DNA from: Rhizobium leguminosarum bv. viciae USDA 2370 | GTDB taxonomy: Bacteria > Pseudomonadota > Alphaproteobacteria > Rhizobiales > Rhizobiaceae | Assembly: GCF_002008365.1 (NCBI RefSeq) | Contig: NZ_MRDL01000066.1 | Span: 1 to 64,000, forward strand | DNA: 64,000 nt | Reading direction: 5' to 3' | The notes under the pieces: model-generated | What the model was told of the DNA's origin: nothing | What the model saw: only the letters and a program-made list of their open reading frames with translations | The model's database searches: none | In this document: positions 50,381 through 57,914 of the stretch, in pieces | Numbering within the stretch: the first letter of the stretch is position 1 | How the letters are laid out: each line of letters begins with the position of its first letter | Program-made: the position numbers and the translations under genes

Positions 50381-51213
50381 CCGCCGTTCGCCGGAAGGCT
50401 TTCACGCAGCATCACGCTGTCATAGGCGGGGCGGGGAATAGGGATCGCAATGGGCATTCCCGGCTCGGGCTCGACCGATGTTACCGGCAATGTTTCCGGC
50501 GCGGTCACCGGCGCAGTTATCCGCATCTGCCCCGTGCTCGCCGTCGCCATGGGGTCCGGCGCCGGCAGAGGAACGGGAACCGCCGAGGGGATCAGTGCCT
50601 CGAACTGCGGCGGCAGCATGCTTTCGCCGGGCACATAGTTCATCGCCACCTCGTAGGAGGGCAGCGGCGGCGGCGTTTCAAGCGTGCCGTTGGCGTCGCG
50701 CTTCTCGTAGAAGGCGTTGCCGCCGGCGACCGTCACATAGTGCATGTTGTCGTAAGGGAATTTCAGCCCATCGGTGTGGAAGAACATCGCGTCCTTCACC
50801 GCGGGATGGCGTGCGCCCTTAATAAGGATCGCATCCGCTGCGGTAGCAAGCTCAGTTTCCGCCTGCGGCTTGACTTCGCGCGTCATCACGCCGGGCGCGA
50901 ACTGCCTTTTCTGGGCCACCACGCCGCAGATGGAAGGGGGATAGGCGCCGGAGGTGAGCCGGTTCATGACAACGGTCCCGACCGCCATGTAACCGTCCTC
51001 GTCCGAATGCTGCGATTCGAAATACATCGCGCGCTGCAGGCATTCACGATCCTTGGCGGTATAATTGAAGGTGACCTTCGCCGCTTGGCCCTGCTTCGTT
51101 TTAGTGTTCGCCGCCGTTGCCGCCGGTTTCGATGTCGTCGTGCAGCTTGCCGCTGCCAGTCCTACGAACAAAATCCCGATCAGGGATTTTCCAAAGGAAA
51201 TCTCCGCCCTCAA
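50377..51213 (-). CDS. SleB-type cell-wall hydrolase, lipoprotein
   Basis: A 278-residue protein with a lipobox (LIGILFVGLAAASC) and a Hydrolase_2 domain (~55-180): ECLQRAMYFESQHSDEDGYM with the catalytic Glu, AVGTVVMNRL, AQKRQFAPGVM and MFFHTDGLKFPYDNMHYVTV. The C-terminal ~100 residues are Pro-rich and disordered. Such proteins cut peptidoglycan. The 265-base gap upstream (to cysA) holds no gene. Confidence 0.88.
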   Translation of the reverse strand: MRAEISFGKSLIGILFVGLAAASCTTTSKPAATAANTKTKQGQAAKVTFNYTAKDRECLQRAMYFESQHSDEDGYMAVGTVVMNRLTSGAYPPSICGVVAQKRQFAPGVMTREVKPQAETELATAADAILIKGARHPAVKDAMFFHTDGLKFPYDNMHYVTVAGGNAFYEKRDANGTLETPPPLPSYEVAMNYVPGESMLPPQFEALIPSAVPVPLPAPDPMATASTGQMRITAPVTAPETLPVTSVEPEPGMPIAIPIPRPAYDSVMLRESLPANGG

Positions 51214-51478
51214 CGCCAGGTGCCTCCTATGGGATTAGTCCAGCCCTTAATGATTAAGCGAAAACGTTTTACTCGTCATATGACTGAAATACAAACAACC
51301 TTAGATAACAAAAACCTTAAGGGACTCTCGCCAAATACGATTCCGGCGATAAGCTATTGCGTAATTCCTGAAATCGGAATCGATTCCAGCATAAAATTAT
51401 GAAGAAATTCAATGTGTTGCAGAGTCGCGCGTTTGAAAAGACGCACGACTCTGTGGGCGGCGGGCCCCAATCTCTCCA

Positions 51479-52519
51479 TCAGCTGCGGAACAGTTTCCAG
51501 CGGGTCGGCTTGAAGGCTACCCGGTTGCGGTCAAGCCTGTCGGCCTCGCTCGGCGGCAATTCGATCTCGATATGCGGGCGATCATTGCCGATATCCAACT
51601 CGATATGGCGAGTGCCGGCCACGCGGCGGCTGGAGACCGGATGGCCGGCGATGCAGTTTTCGGCTGATTCGCAGAGCCTGACGTCGTGCGGGCGGAAATA
51701 GAGCTGCGCCGTGCCATCCGGCTCGCCCTCGGCATTGAGGCCGAGCGAGCGCCCTTCGAAGCGAATGTCGCCGTCTGTAATCTCGACCTGCAGGCAGTTC
51801 GACTGGCCGATGAAGCCGAAGACGAAGGGAGAATTCGGATTGTCGTAGACCTGGTCCGGCGTGCCGACCTGTTCGATCGCGCCCTGGCTCATGACCACGA
51901 CGCGGTCGGCAAGCTCCAGCGCTTCATCCTGGTCGTGGGTGACGAAGACGGTGGTATGTCCGGTGCGGTCGTGGATATCACGCAGCCATTTGCGCAGGTC
52001 CTTGCGCACCTGGGCGTCGAGCGCGCCGAAGGGTTCGTCGAGCAGCAGCACGTTCGGCTCGACGGCCATCGCGCGGGCGAGCGCCACACGCTGGCGCTGG
52101 CCGCCCGAAAGCTGGGCCGGGTAGCGTTTTTCGAGACCGGAAAGCTGGACGAGCTCGAGCAGTTCGAGCGCCCGCCTGCGGATGTCGGCCTTGGGCGGCC
52201 GCCGCGCGCTGTTTCTGACCTTGAGGCCGAAGGAGACGTTTTCGAGCACCGTCATGTAGCGGAAGAGAGCATAGTGCTGGAAGACGAAGCCGATATTGCG
52301 CTGCTGCACTGATTTCTTCGAGGCATCCTCGTCGCCGAAGAAGATCAGCCCCTCCGTCGGGCTTTCGAGGCCGGCGATCAGGCGCAGCAATGTCGTCTTG
52401 CCGGAGCCCGAAGGGCCCAGCAGTGCGATCAGCTCGCCGGAGCGGATGTCGAGCGAGACATCGTGCAGTGCCGGAAAACGATCGAATTCCTTGCGAATGT
52501 TTTGAACGCGTACTTCCAT
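51479..52519 (-). CDS. cysA: Sulfate/thiosulfate ABC transporter ATP-binding protein CysA
   Basis: A 346-residue ATPase: Walker A GPSGSGKTTLL, signature LSGGQRQRVALARAMAV, Walker B LLLDEPFGALDAQVR, VTHDQDEALELADR, then the C-terminal TOBE/sulfate-type regulatory domain (~240-346). It is the last gene of the sbp-cysT-cysW-cysA operon. Confidence 0.93.
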   Translation of the reverse strand: MEVRVQNIRKEFDRFPALHDVSLDIRSGELIALLGPSGSGKTTLLRLIAGLESPTEGLIFFGDEDASKKSVQQRNIGFVFQHYALFRYMTVLENVSFGLKVRNSARRPPKADIRRRALELLELVQLSGLEKRYPAQLSGGQRQRVALARAMAVEPNVLLLDEPFGALDAQVRKDLRKWLRDIHDRTGHTTVFVTHDQDEALELADRVVVMSQGAIEQVGTPDQVYDNPNSPFVFGFIGQSNCLQVEITDGDIRFEGRSLGLNAEGEPDGTAQLYFRPHDVRLCESAENCIAGHPVSSRRVAGTRHIELDIGNDRPHIEIELPPSEADRLDRNRVAFKPTRWKLFRS

Positions 52520-52529
52520 TCCAAATCCT

Positions 52530-53402
52530 TCAGTGCCGCCGGCTGGCGGCGATTTCCGCGCTATAGCGCATTTCCAGCAGCGTCTTCAAAACAAGAGTCA
52601 CGAGCGCGAGCAAGGCCAAAAGTGTAGCGACGGCAAAAGCGCCGGTGAAATTATACTCGTTATAGAGAATTTCCACCTGCAGCGGCATGGTGTTCGTCTG
52701 GCCGCGGATGTGGCCAGAGACCACCGAGACGGCGCCGAATTCACCCATGGCGCGAGCGTTGCAGAGCAGCACACCGTAGAGCAGACCCCATTTGATGTTC
52801 GGCAGCGTCACGTACCAGAAGGTCTGCCAGCCGCTGGCGCCGAGCGAAAGGGCTGCCTCCTCGTCGGCGGTTCCCTGTTCCTGCATCAGCGGGATCAGCT
52901 CGCGGGCGACGAAGGGGAAGGTGACGAACATGGTGGCGAGGATCAACCCCGGCACGGCGAACAGGATCTTGATGTCGTGAGCGCTGAACCACTGGCCGAG
53001 CCAGGTACTGGAGCCGAACAGCAGAACGAAGACCAGGCCCGATATGACGGGTGAGACCGAGAAGGGCAGGTCGATCAGTGTCGTCAGGAAGGCCTTGCCC
53101 TTGAACTCGAACTTGGCGATCGCCCAGGCGGCGGCGACCCCGAAGACGAGGTTGAGAGGCACGCTGACGCCGGCGACGATCAGCGTCAAGCGGATCGCCG
53201 ACAAGGTCTCGGCGTCGGCGAGCGCCACGAAGAAGGGGGCGGGACCTTTGCGGAAAGCCTCGACGAAAACTGCTGCGAGCGGCAGAAGCAGGATCAGCAG
53301 CAGGAAGACGAGCGAAAGAATGATCAGCGTGAAGCGCGCGATCCTGTTTTCGGTGGTCACCGAACGCAGCTTCACCGGTTGAACGGTCGCATCAAGCGCC
53401 AT
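52530..53402 (-). CDS. cysW: Sulfate ABC transporter permease CysW
   Basis: A 290-residue permease (MALDATVQPVKLRSVTTENR) with six membrane helices and EEAALSLGASGWQTFWYVTL as the cytoplasmic loop. The ATG at 53402 overlaps the end of cysT by 11 bases, so the two permeases are coupled; a longer frame to 53486 would run into cysT. Confidence 0.92.
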   Translation of the reverse strand: MALDATVQPVKLRSVTTENRIARFTLIILSLVFLLLILLLPLAAVFVEAFRKGPAPFFVALADAETLSAIRLTLIVAGVSVPLNLVFGVAAAWAIAKFEFKGKAFLTTLIDLPFSVSPVISGLVFVLLFGSSTWLGQWFSAHDIKILFAVPGLILATMFVTFPFVARELIPLMQEQGTADEEAALSLGASGWQTFWYVTLPNIKWGLLYGVLLCNARAMGEFGAVSVVSGHIRGQTNTMPLQVEILYNEYNFTGAFAVATLLALLALVTLVLKTLLEMRYSAEIAASRRH

Positions 53403-54249
53403 AGCCGTACCTCCGCCTGCTCCAGCTCTGGATGAGATTGATAACGAGCAACATGGCGAACGAGATGACCAGCATGATCGCCGCAATACCGGTCGCTGCC
53501 GCGTAATTATACTCTTCGAGTTTGATGATGATCAGCAGCGGCGCGATCTCCGATTTGAACGGCAGGTTGCCGGCGATGAAGATGACCGAGCCGTATTCGC
53601 CGACGCCGCGGGCAAAGGCGAGCGCAAAGCCGGTGAGCACGGCGGGCGCCAGCCCTGGCAGCAGCACGCGGAAAATCGTCTGGAAGCGATTGGCGCCGAG
53701 CGTTGCCGCAGCCTCCTCCACTTCCTTGTCGATTTCCTCCATGACGGGCTGCACGGTGCGCACCACGAAGGGCAGGCCGACGAAGATCAGCGCCACGACG
53801 ATACCGGCTGGCGTAAAGGCGATCTTGATGCCGAGCGGCGTCAGGAACTGGCCGATCCAGCCGTTCGGCGCGTAGAGCGTCGTCAGCGCGATGCCGGCAA
53901 CGGCAGTCGGCAGCGCGAAAGGCAGGTCGACCATGGCATCGATGACACGCTTGCCGGGAAAGCGGTAACGCACCAGTACCCAGGCGAGGATGATGCCGAA
54001 GACAGCATTGACGATCGCAGCGATGAAGGCGCTGCCGAAGCTGATGCGCAGCGCGTTCAGCGTGCGCGGATCGAGTGCGATCGACCAGAATGTTTCCCAG
54101 CCGAGCGCGCTCGACCGGACGGCGAGGCCCGAGAGCGGGATGAGGATCAGAAGGGTGAGCCAGGTCAAGGTAAGGCCGAGCGCCATTCCGAAACCCGGAA
54201 TGACGCTCGGCCGCTTGAACCGCCACCGCGTGGGGCTATGTGCTTTCAT
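53392..54249 (-). CDS. cysT: Sulfate ABC transporter permease CysT (CysU)
   Basis: A 285-residue permease with six helices and the loop VEEAAATLGANRFQTIFRVL. Sits 8 bases downstream of the binding-protein gene. GFGMALGLTLTWLTLLILIP is the first membrane helix. Confidence 0.92.
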   Translation of the reverse strand: MKAHSPTRWRFKRPSVIPGFGMALGLTLTWLTLLILIPLSGLAVRSSALGWETFWSIALDPRTLNALRISFGSAFIAAIVNAVFGIILAWVLVRYRFPGKRVIDAMVDLPFALPTAVAGIALTTLYAPNGWIGQFLTPLGIKIAFTPAGIVVALIFVGLPFVVRTVQPVMEEIDKEVEEAAATLGANRFQTIFRVLLPGLAPAVLTGFALAFARGVGEYGSVIFIAGNLPFKSEIAPLLIIIKLEEYNYAAATGIAAIMLVISFAMLLVINLIQSWSRRRYGYGA

Positions 54250-54257
54250 GAAGTCTA

Positions 54258-55283
54258 TTATTGGGCCGGCTTGTAGATTTGGTCAAATACCCCGCCGTCG
54301 CCGAAGAATTTCGGCTGTGCGTCTTTCCAGCCGCCGAAATCGTCGATGGTCGCGAGCGTCAGCTTCGGGAAGCGGGCGATGTCAGCCGGATCGGCGGCTT
54401 CCGGCTTGATCGGGCGGTAGAAGTGCTTGGCGGCGATCTTCTGGCCTTCGTCCGAATAGAGGTAGTTGAGATAGGCTTCGGCGACCTTGCGCGTTCCCTT
54501 CTTGTCGACATTGCCGTCGACGATGGCGACTGGCGGGTCGGCACGGATGGAGAAGGCCGGCGTCACGATCTCGAACTGATCGGGACCGAGCTCTTCAAGT
54601 GAAAGATAGGCTTCGTTTTCCCAGGCAAGCAGCACGTCGCCGAGGCCGCGCTGGACGAAGGTGGTCGTGGCGCCGCGCGCGCCTGTATCGAGAACTGGAA
54701 CGTGCTGCAGCAGTTTCGTCACGTAATCCTGCGCCTTGGCTTCGTCGCCGCCATTCGCCTGCTTGGCCCATGCCCAGGCGGCCAGGAAGTTCCAGCGGGC
54801 GCCGCCCGAGGTCTTCGGGTTTGGGGTGATGACCTGCACGTCGTCCTTGACTAGGTCGCCCCAATCCTTGATGCCCTTCGGGTTGCCCTTACGGACCAGG
54901 AAGACGATCGTCGACGTATAGGGTGTCGAATTGTTGGGGAACTTGGTCTTCCAGTCGGCCGGGATCTTGCCGGTCTTCTTGGCGATGGCGTCGATATCAC
55001 CTTCGAGCGCCAGCGTGACGACGTCGGCGTCGAGACCGTCGATGACGGAGCGCGCCTGCGCACCGGAGCCGCCATGCGACGCCTGGATCGTTACGGTTTC
55101 ACCGGTGTCCTTCTGCCACTTGGCGGCAAAAGCAGCATTGAAATCCTTATACAATTCGCGAGTCGGATCGTAGGAAACGTTAAGAAGCGTCTGATCCGCG
55201 AATGCAGGAGCGATGCTCCCGATCGCGAAGCTGCCTGCCATGACCGCGGCTGCGATGAGCCGGGTGAGCCGTTGTGTCTGCAT
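54258..55283 (-). CDS. sbp: Sulfate-binding periplasmic protein
   Basis: A 341-residue protein with a signal peptide (IAAAVMAGSFAIGSIAPAFA) and the Sbp/CysP features: LLNVSYDPTRELYKDFNAAF, QASHGGSGAQARSVIDGLDA (sulfate contacts), NPKTSGGARWNFLAAWAWAK. It delivers sulfate or thiosulfate to CysTWA. GGAGG precedes the ATG. It heads the operon; the opposite side of the intergenic region carries the porin gene. Confidence 0.93.
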   Translation of the reverse strand: MQTQRLTRLIAAAVMAGSFAIGSIAPAFADQTLLNVSYDPTRELYKDFNAAFAAKWQKDTGETVTIQASHGGSGAQARSVIDGLDADVVTLALEGDIDAIAKKTGKIPADWKTKFPNNSTPYTSTIVFLVRKGNPKGIKDWGDLVKDDVQVITPNPKTSGGARWNFLAAWAWAKQANGGDEAKAQDYVTKLLQHVPVLDTGARGATTTFVQRGLGDVLLAWENEAYLSLEELGPDQFEIVTPAFSIRADPPVAIVDGNVDKKGTRKVAEAYLNYLYSDEGQKIAAKHFYRPIKPEAADPADIARFPKLTLATIDDFGGWKDAQPKFFGDGGVFDQIYKPAQ

Positions 55284-55639
55284 TGGGGAACCCTCCGTGT
55301 TTGTGCCTAAACACTATCAAGTTAGTCGTATAATGAAACAAAGGTTCTTCCGGTTCCGGCGCTACCCTTAGAATGTCATTCCATTTAAGGGGTAATTTGG
55401 AAATCGAAGTTGGCCGCGGCCAATTGGTCGCCCGGCGCTGCCTGCCGTAGGGCCGTGTTTTTTCGGCCACAGTTCCTCCACGAAAACGACATGGTGATGC
55501 AGATTTTTGCCAAGATTTTGCCGCGATGGCGCTTGCGGATTCCTATATGGCCTCCGTTGCGGCCGTATTCGCCGACCGCAACGCGGGGGCAACCCTTGAA
55601 GTGCGCCTCGCATTCCAAACCTGTTTAGGGCCATTCAAA
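55284..55639. promoter_or_regulatory. Divergent sbp/porin intergenic region with a 14-bp palindrome
   Basis: The 356 bases contain no gene. On the minus strand TTGTTT-17 bases-GATAGT (around 55310-55345) is a plausible promoter for sbp. TTGGCCGCGGCCAA at 55410-55423 is a perfect palindrome and may be a regulator site. In the plus direction the porin leader is long and has only a weak ribosome site. Confidence 0.45.
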
Positions 55640-56656
55640 ATGAATATCAGAACTATCCTTTTTGCCTCCGTTGCCGCCCTTGCCGCGGCCTCCGGAGCCC
55701 GCGCAGCCGACGCCATCGTGGCGGCGGAACCCGAGCCCGTGGAATATGTTCGCGTTTGCGACGCCTACGGTACCGGCTATTTTTATATTCCGGGGACGGA
55801 AACATGCCTTTCGATCGGCGGTTACATCCGTACCGAAGTGCGTTTCGGTGACCATATTTCGGGCGACTCCGACGTAGACTTCTGGACTCGCGGTCAGGTC
55901 ACCTTCCAGGCCAAGAATGACACCGAGTACGGCACGCTCACCGGCGTCATCACGCTGCGTTACAATGTCGACAACGCTTCTGACCAGGAAGCATTGCTCG
56001 ATGAAGGCTACATCGACATTGCCGGTTTCCGCGTCGGTAAGCTGTATAGCTGGTGGGATGACGACATGAGCGGCGAGACCGATACCCTTGCCAGCAACGA
56101 GACGACCCACAACTCGATCCGTTATCAGTACGAGAATGGCGCTTTCGCGGCCGGCATTTCGGTCGACGAGCTGGAAGAAGACTACGCCACCAAGCCGGGC
56201 GACGGCCCGAACAACTTCGGTGTCGCAGGCCAGGTTTCCTACAAGGCCGGCGCCATCAGCGCTTACCTGCTTGCCGGTTATGACACCGACACCAGCGAAG
56301 TCGCGGTCCGCGGCATCGTTTATGCCGACATCGGCCCGGGCACGCTCGGCATTGCCGGCGTATGGGCAAGCGGCGCCAACTACTACTACGAAGAGTCCGA
56401 ATGGACGATCGCAGCAGAGTATGCCTTGAAGATCAACGACAAGTGGTCGGTCACCCCCGGCTTCCAGTACTTCGAAAACATCGCTCTCGAGGCTGACGGT
56501 AACGGCTTCACCGGCGGCAGCGCCTACACGACCGGTGTCACCATCGACTACCGCATCGTCGAGGATCTGCGTACGAAGCTCAGCGTGCAATATCACGATG
56601 AGGACGAAGGCGACGACGAAGTGTTCGGCTTCCTGCGCTTCCAGCGCGATTTCTAA
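55640..56656 (+). CDS. Alphaproteobacterial porin (Omp2b/RopA type)
   Basis: A 338-residue outer-membrane protein: signal peptide MNIRTILFASVAALAAASGA to RAADA, then VEYVRVCDAYGTGYFYIPGT and ETCLSIGGYIRTEVRFG, the conserved disulfide-bearing start of the family, and a final strand ending in Phe (FLRFQRDF). It forms trimeric diffusion pores. I chose the ATG at 55640 from the signal peptide; the frame from 55526 is upstream leader. Confidence 0.9.
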   Translation: MNIRTILFASVAALAAASGARAADAIVAAEPEPVEYVRVCDAYGTGYFYIPGTETCLSIGGYIRTEVRFGDHISGDSDVDFWTRGQVTFQAKNDTEYGTLTGVITLRYNVDNASDQEALLDEGYIDIAGFRVGKLYSWWDDDMSGETDTLASNETTHNSIRYQYENGAFAAGISVDELEEDYATKPGDGPNNFGVAGQVSYKAGAISAYLLAGYDTDTSEVAVRGIVYADIGPGTLGIAGVWASGANYYYEESEWTIAAEYALKINDKWSVTPGFQYFENIALEADGNGFTGGSAYTTGVTIDYRIVEDLRTKLSVQYHDEDEGDDEVFGFLRFQRDF

Positions 56657-56678
56657 GATCGTCTCTTTGCAGACGAGT

Positions 56679-56707
56679 GGGCGCGACCTTCAGGCCGCGC
56701 CTTTTTT
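56679..56707 (+). terminator. Intrinsic terminator after the porin
   Basis: GGCGCG (56680-56685) pairs with CGCGCC (56696-56701) across a 10-base loop and is followed by TTTTTT. It ends the porin transcript ahead of the convergent ptsN. Confidence 0.85.
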
Positions 56708-56724
56708 AATTTAGAACAATGTCA

Positions 56725-57180
56725 TCACACCCGTGAATCGGCGATGAAATCGGAATAAAATTCGTCGACCGTTCTTGCCTTGCGCATCGCGGCGAGCGCG
56801 CCGTCCGTTTGCAGCCGCCTGGCAATGGCCGATAGCACGTTCAGATATTCGCCACGATTATTTTCTCCGAAGAGCAGCACGAAGGCGATGTCAGTCGGGA
56901 TATCGTCGATCGCCTCGAAATCCAATGGTTGGGCGAAGCGGAGGAGAAGGCCGCGCGGGCTGGTCATGCCGTCGATCGCCGCATGCGGGATGGCGATACC
57001 ATTGCCGATGCCGGTGGAGCCGAGCTTCTCACGCGCTTCGAGCGCCTTCAGGATGGTCTGGCCATCGACGGAGAAAGCCTTGGCGGCCTTGTCGGCTATG
57101 GTCTGCAGCGCGCGCCATTTGGTCGGCGCCGACACGCCGATGAAGGTGTGTTCCGGCCGGATGATGTTGGGAAGGTTCAT
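56725..57180 (-). CDS. ptsN: EIIA-Ntr nitrogen-PTS phosphotransfer protein
   Basis: A 151-residue PTS EIIA-2 domain with the phospho-accepting His66 in GIAIPHAAIDG and the preceding REKLGSTGIGNG. It lies 41 bases downstream of kdpE in the same direction. EIIA-Ntr of E. coli and Rhizobium binds KdpD and stimulates it when unphosphorylated, so this physical linkage fits a direct functional role in potassium uptake control. The ATG at 57180 (MNLPNIIRPEHTFIG) is taken; the longer frame to 57360 runs into kdpE. Confidence 0.88.
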   Translation of the reverse strand: MNLPNIIRPEHTFIGVSAPTKWRALQTIADKAAKAFSVDGQTILKALEAREKLGSTGIGNGIAIPHAAIDGMTSPRGLLLRFAQPLDFEAIDDIPTDIAFVLLFGENNRGEYLNVLSAIARRLQTDGALAAMRKARTVDEFYSDFIADSRV

Positions 57181-57221
57181 GTCATTCTCGATACTGTTCG
57201 GGCAGCGGGGGGGAAGGGAGG

Positions 57222-57914
57222 TCAATCCGGTTCCCTGAGCCGGTAGCCAACGCCGGTCTCCGTGGTGATATAGTGCGGCTGGTCCGGAATCTGTTCGACC
57301 TTTTGCCGCAGTTGCCGGACGTAGACGCGCAGATACTGCACATCCGCCGCCGGCCCCCATACCTGCTTTAGAAGAAACTGGTGTGTCAGCACCTTGCCGG
57401 CATGCTGGGCGAGCACGCGCAGGATGTCATATTCCTTCGGCGACAGTTTTATTTCCTGGCCGTCGACCTTGACGATGCGCTTGACGAGATCGATCGACAG
57501 CCCGCCGGTCTGGAAGATCGCCTTCTCGCCCTGCTGCTGCAGGCGGTGGCGCAGCGCCACGCGGATGCGGGCGCCGAGCTCGTTGATGCCGAAGGGCTTG
57601 GTGACGTAATCGTCGGCGCCGCTTTCCAGCGCCTTGACGATACCGGCCTCGTCGGTGCGGCTGGACAGAATGACCACCGGCATGGAAAGCCCTTCGTCGC
57701 GCCACGCCTGTAGCAGGTCATGGCCGGGGGTGTCGGGAAGGCCGAGGTCGAGCACGATGAGATCGGGCATGTCATCGGCGACCGACTGCCGGGCGGCGCT
57801 GGCGTTTGGCGCCTCACGCACCTCGTAGCCCTGCGCGGTCAGGCCGACGCGGAGCAGCTTGCGGATCGGAGGCTCGTCGTCGACGACGAGGATTTTAACG
57901 GCTGAACCGGTCAT
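57222..57914 (-). CDS. kdpE: KdpE response regulator
   Basis: A 230-residue OmpR-type regulator: ILVVDDEPPIRKLL, Asp in IVLDLGLPDTPG, DDYVTKPFG and the winged helix (YLRVYVRQLRQKVEQIPDQP, TETGVGYRLRE). The start overlaps the kdpD stop by four bases. It activates kdp transcription when phosphorylated by KdpD. Confidence 0.94.
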   Translation of the reverse strand: MTGSAVKILVVDDEPPIRKLLRVGLTAQGYEVREAPNASAARQSVADDMPDLIVLDLGLPDTPGHDLLQAWRDEGLSMPVVILSSRTDEAGIVKALESGADDYVTKPFGINELGARIRVALRHRLQQQGEKAIFQTGGLSIDLVKRIVKVDGQEIKLSPKEYDILRVLAQHAGKVLTHQFLLKQVWGPAADVQYLRVYVRQLRQKVEQIPDQPHYITTETGVGYRLREPD

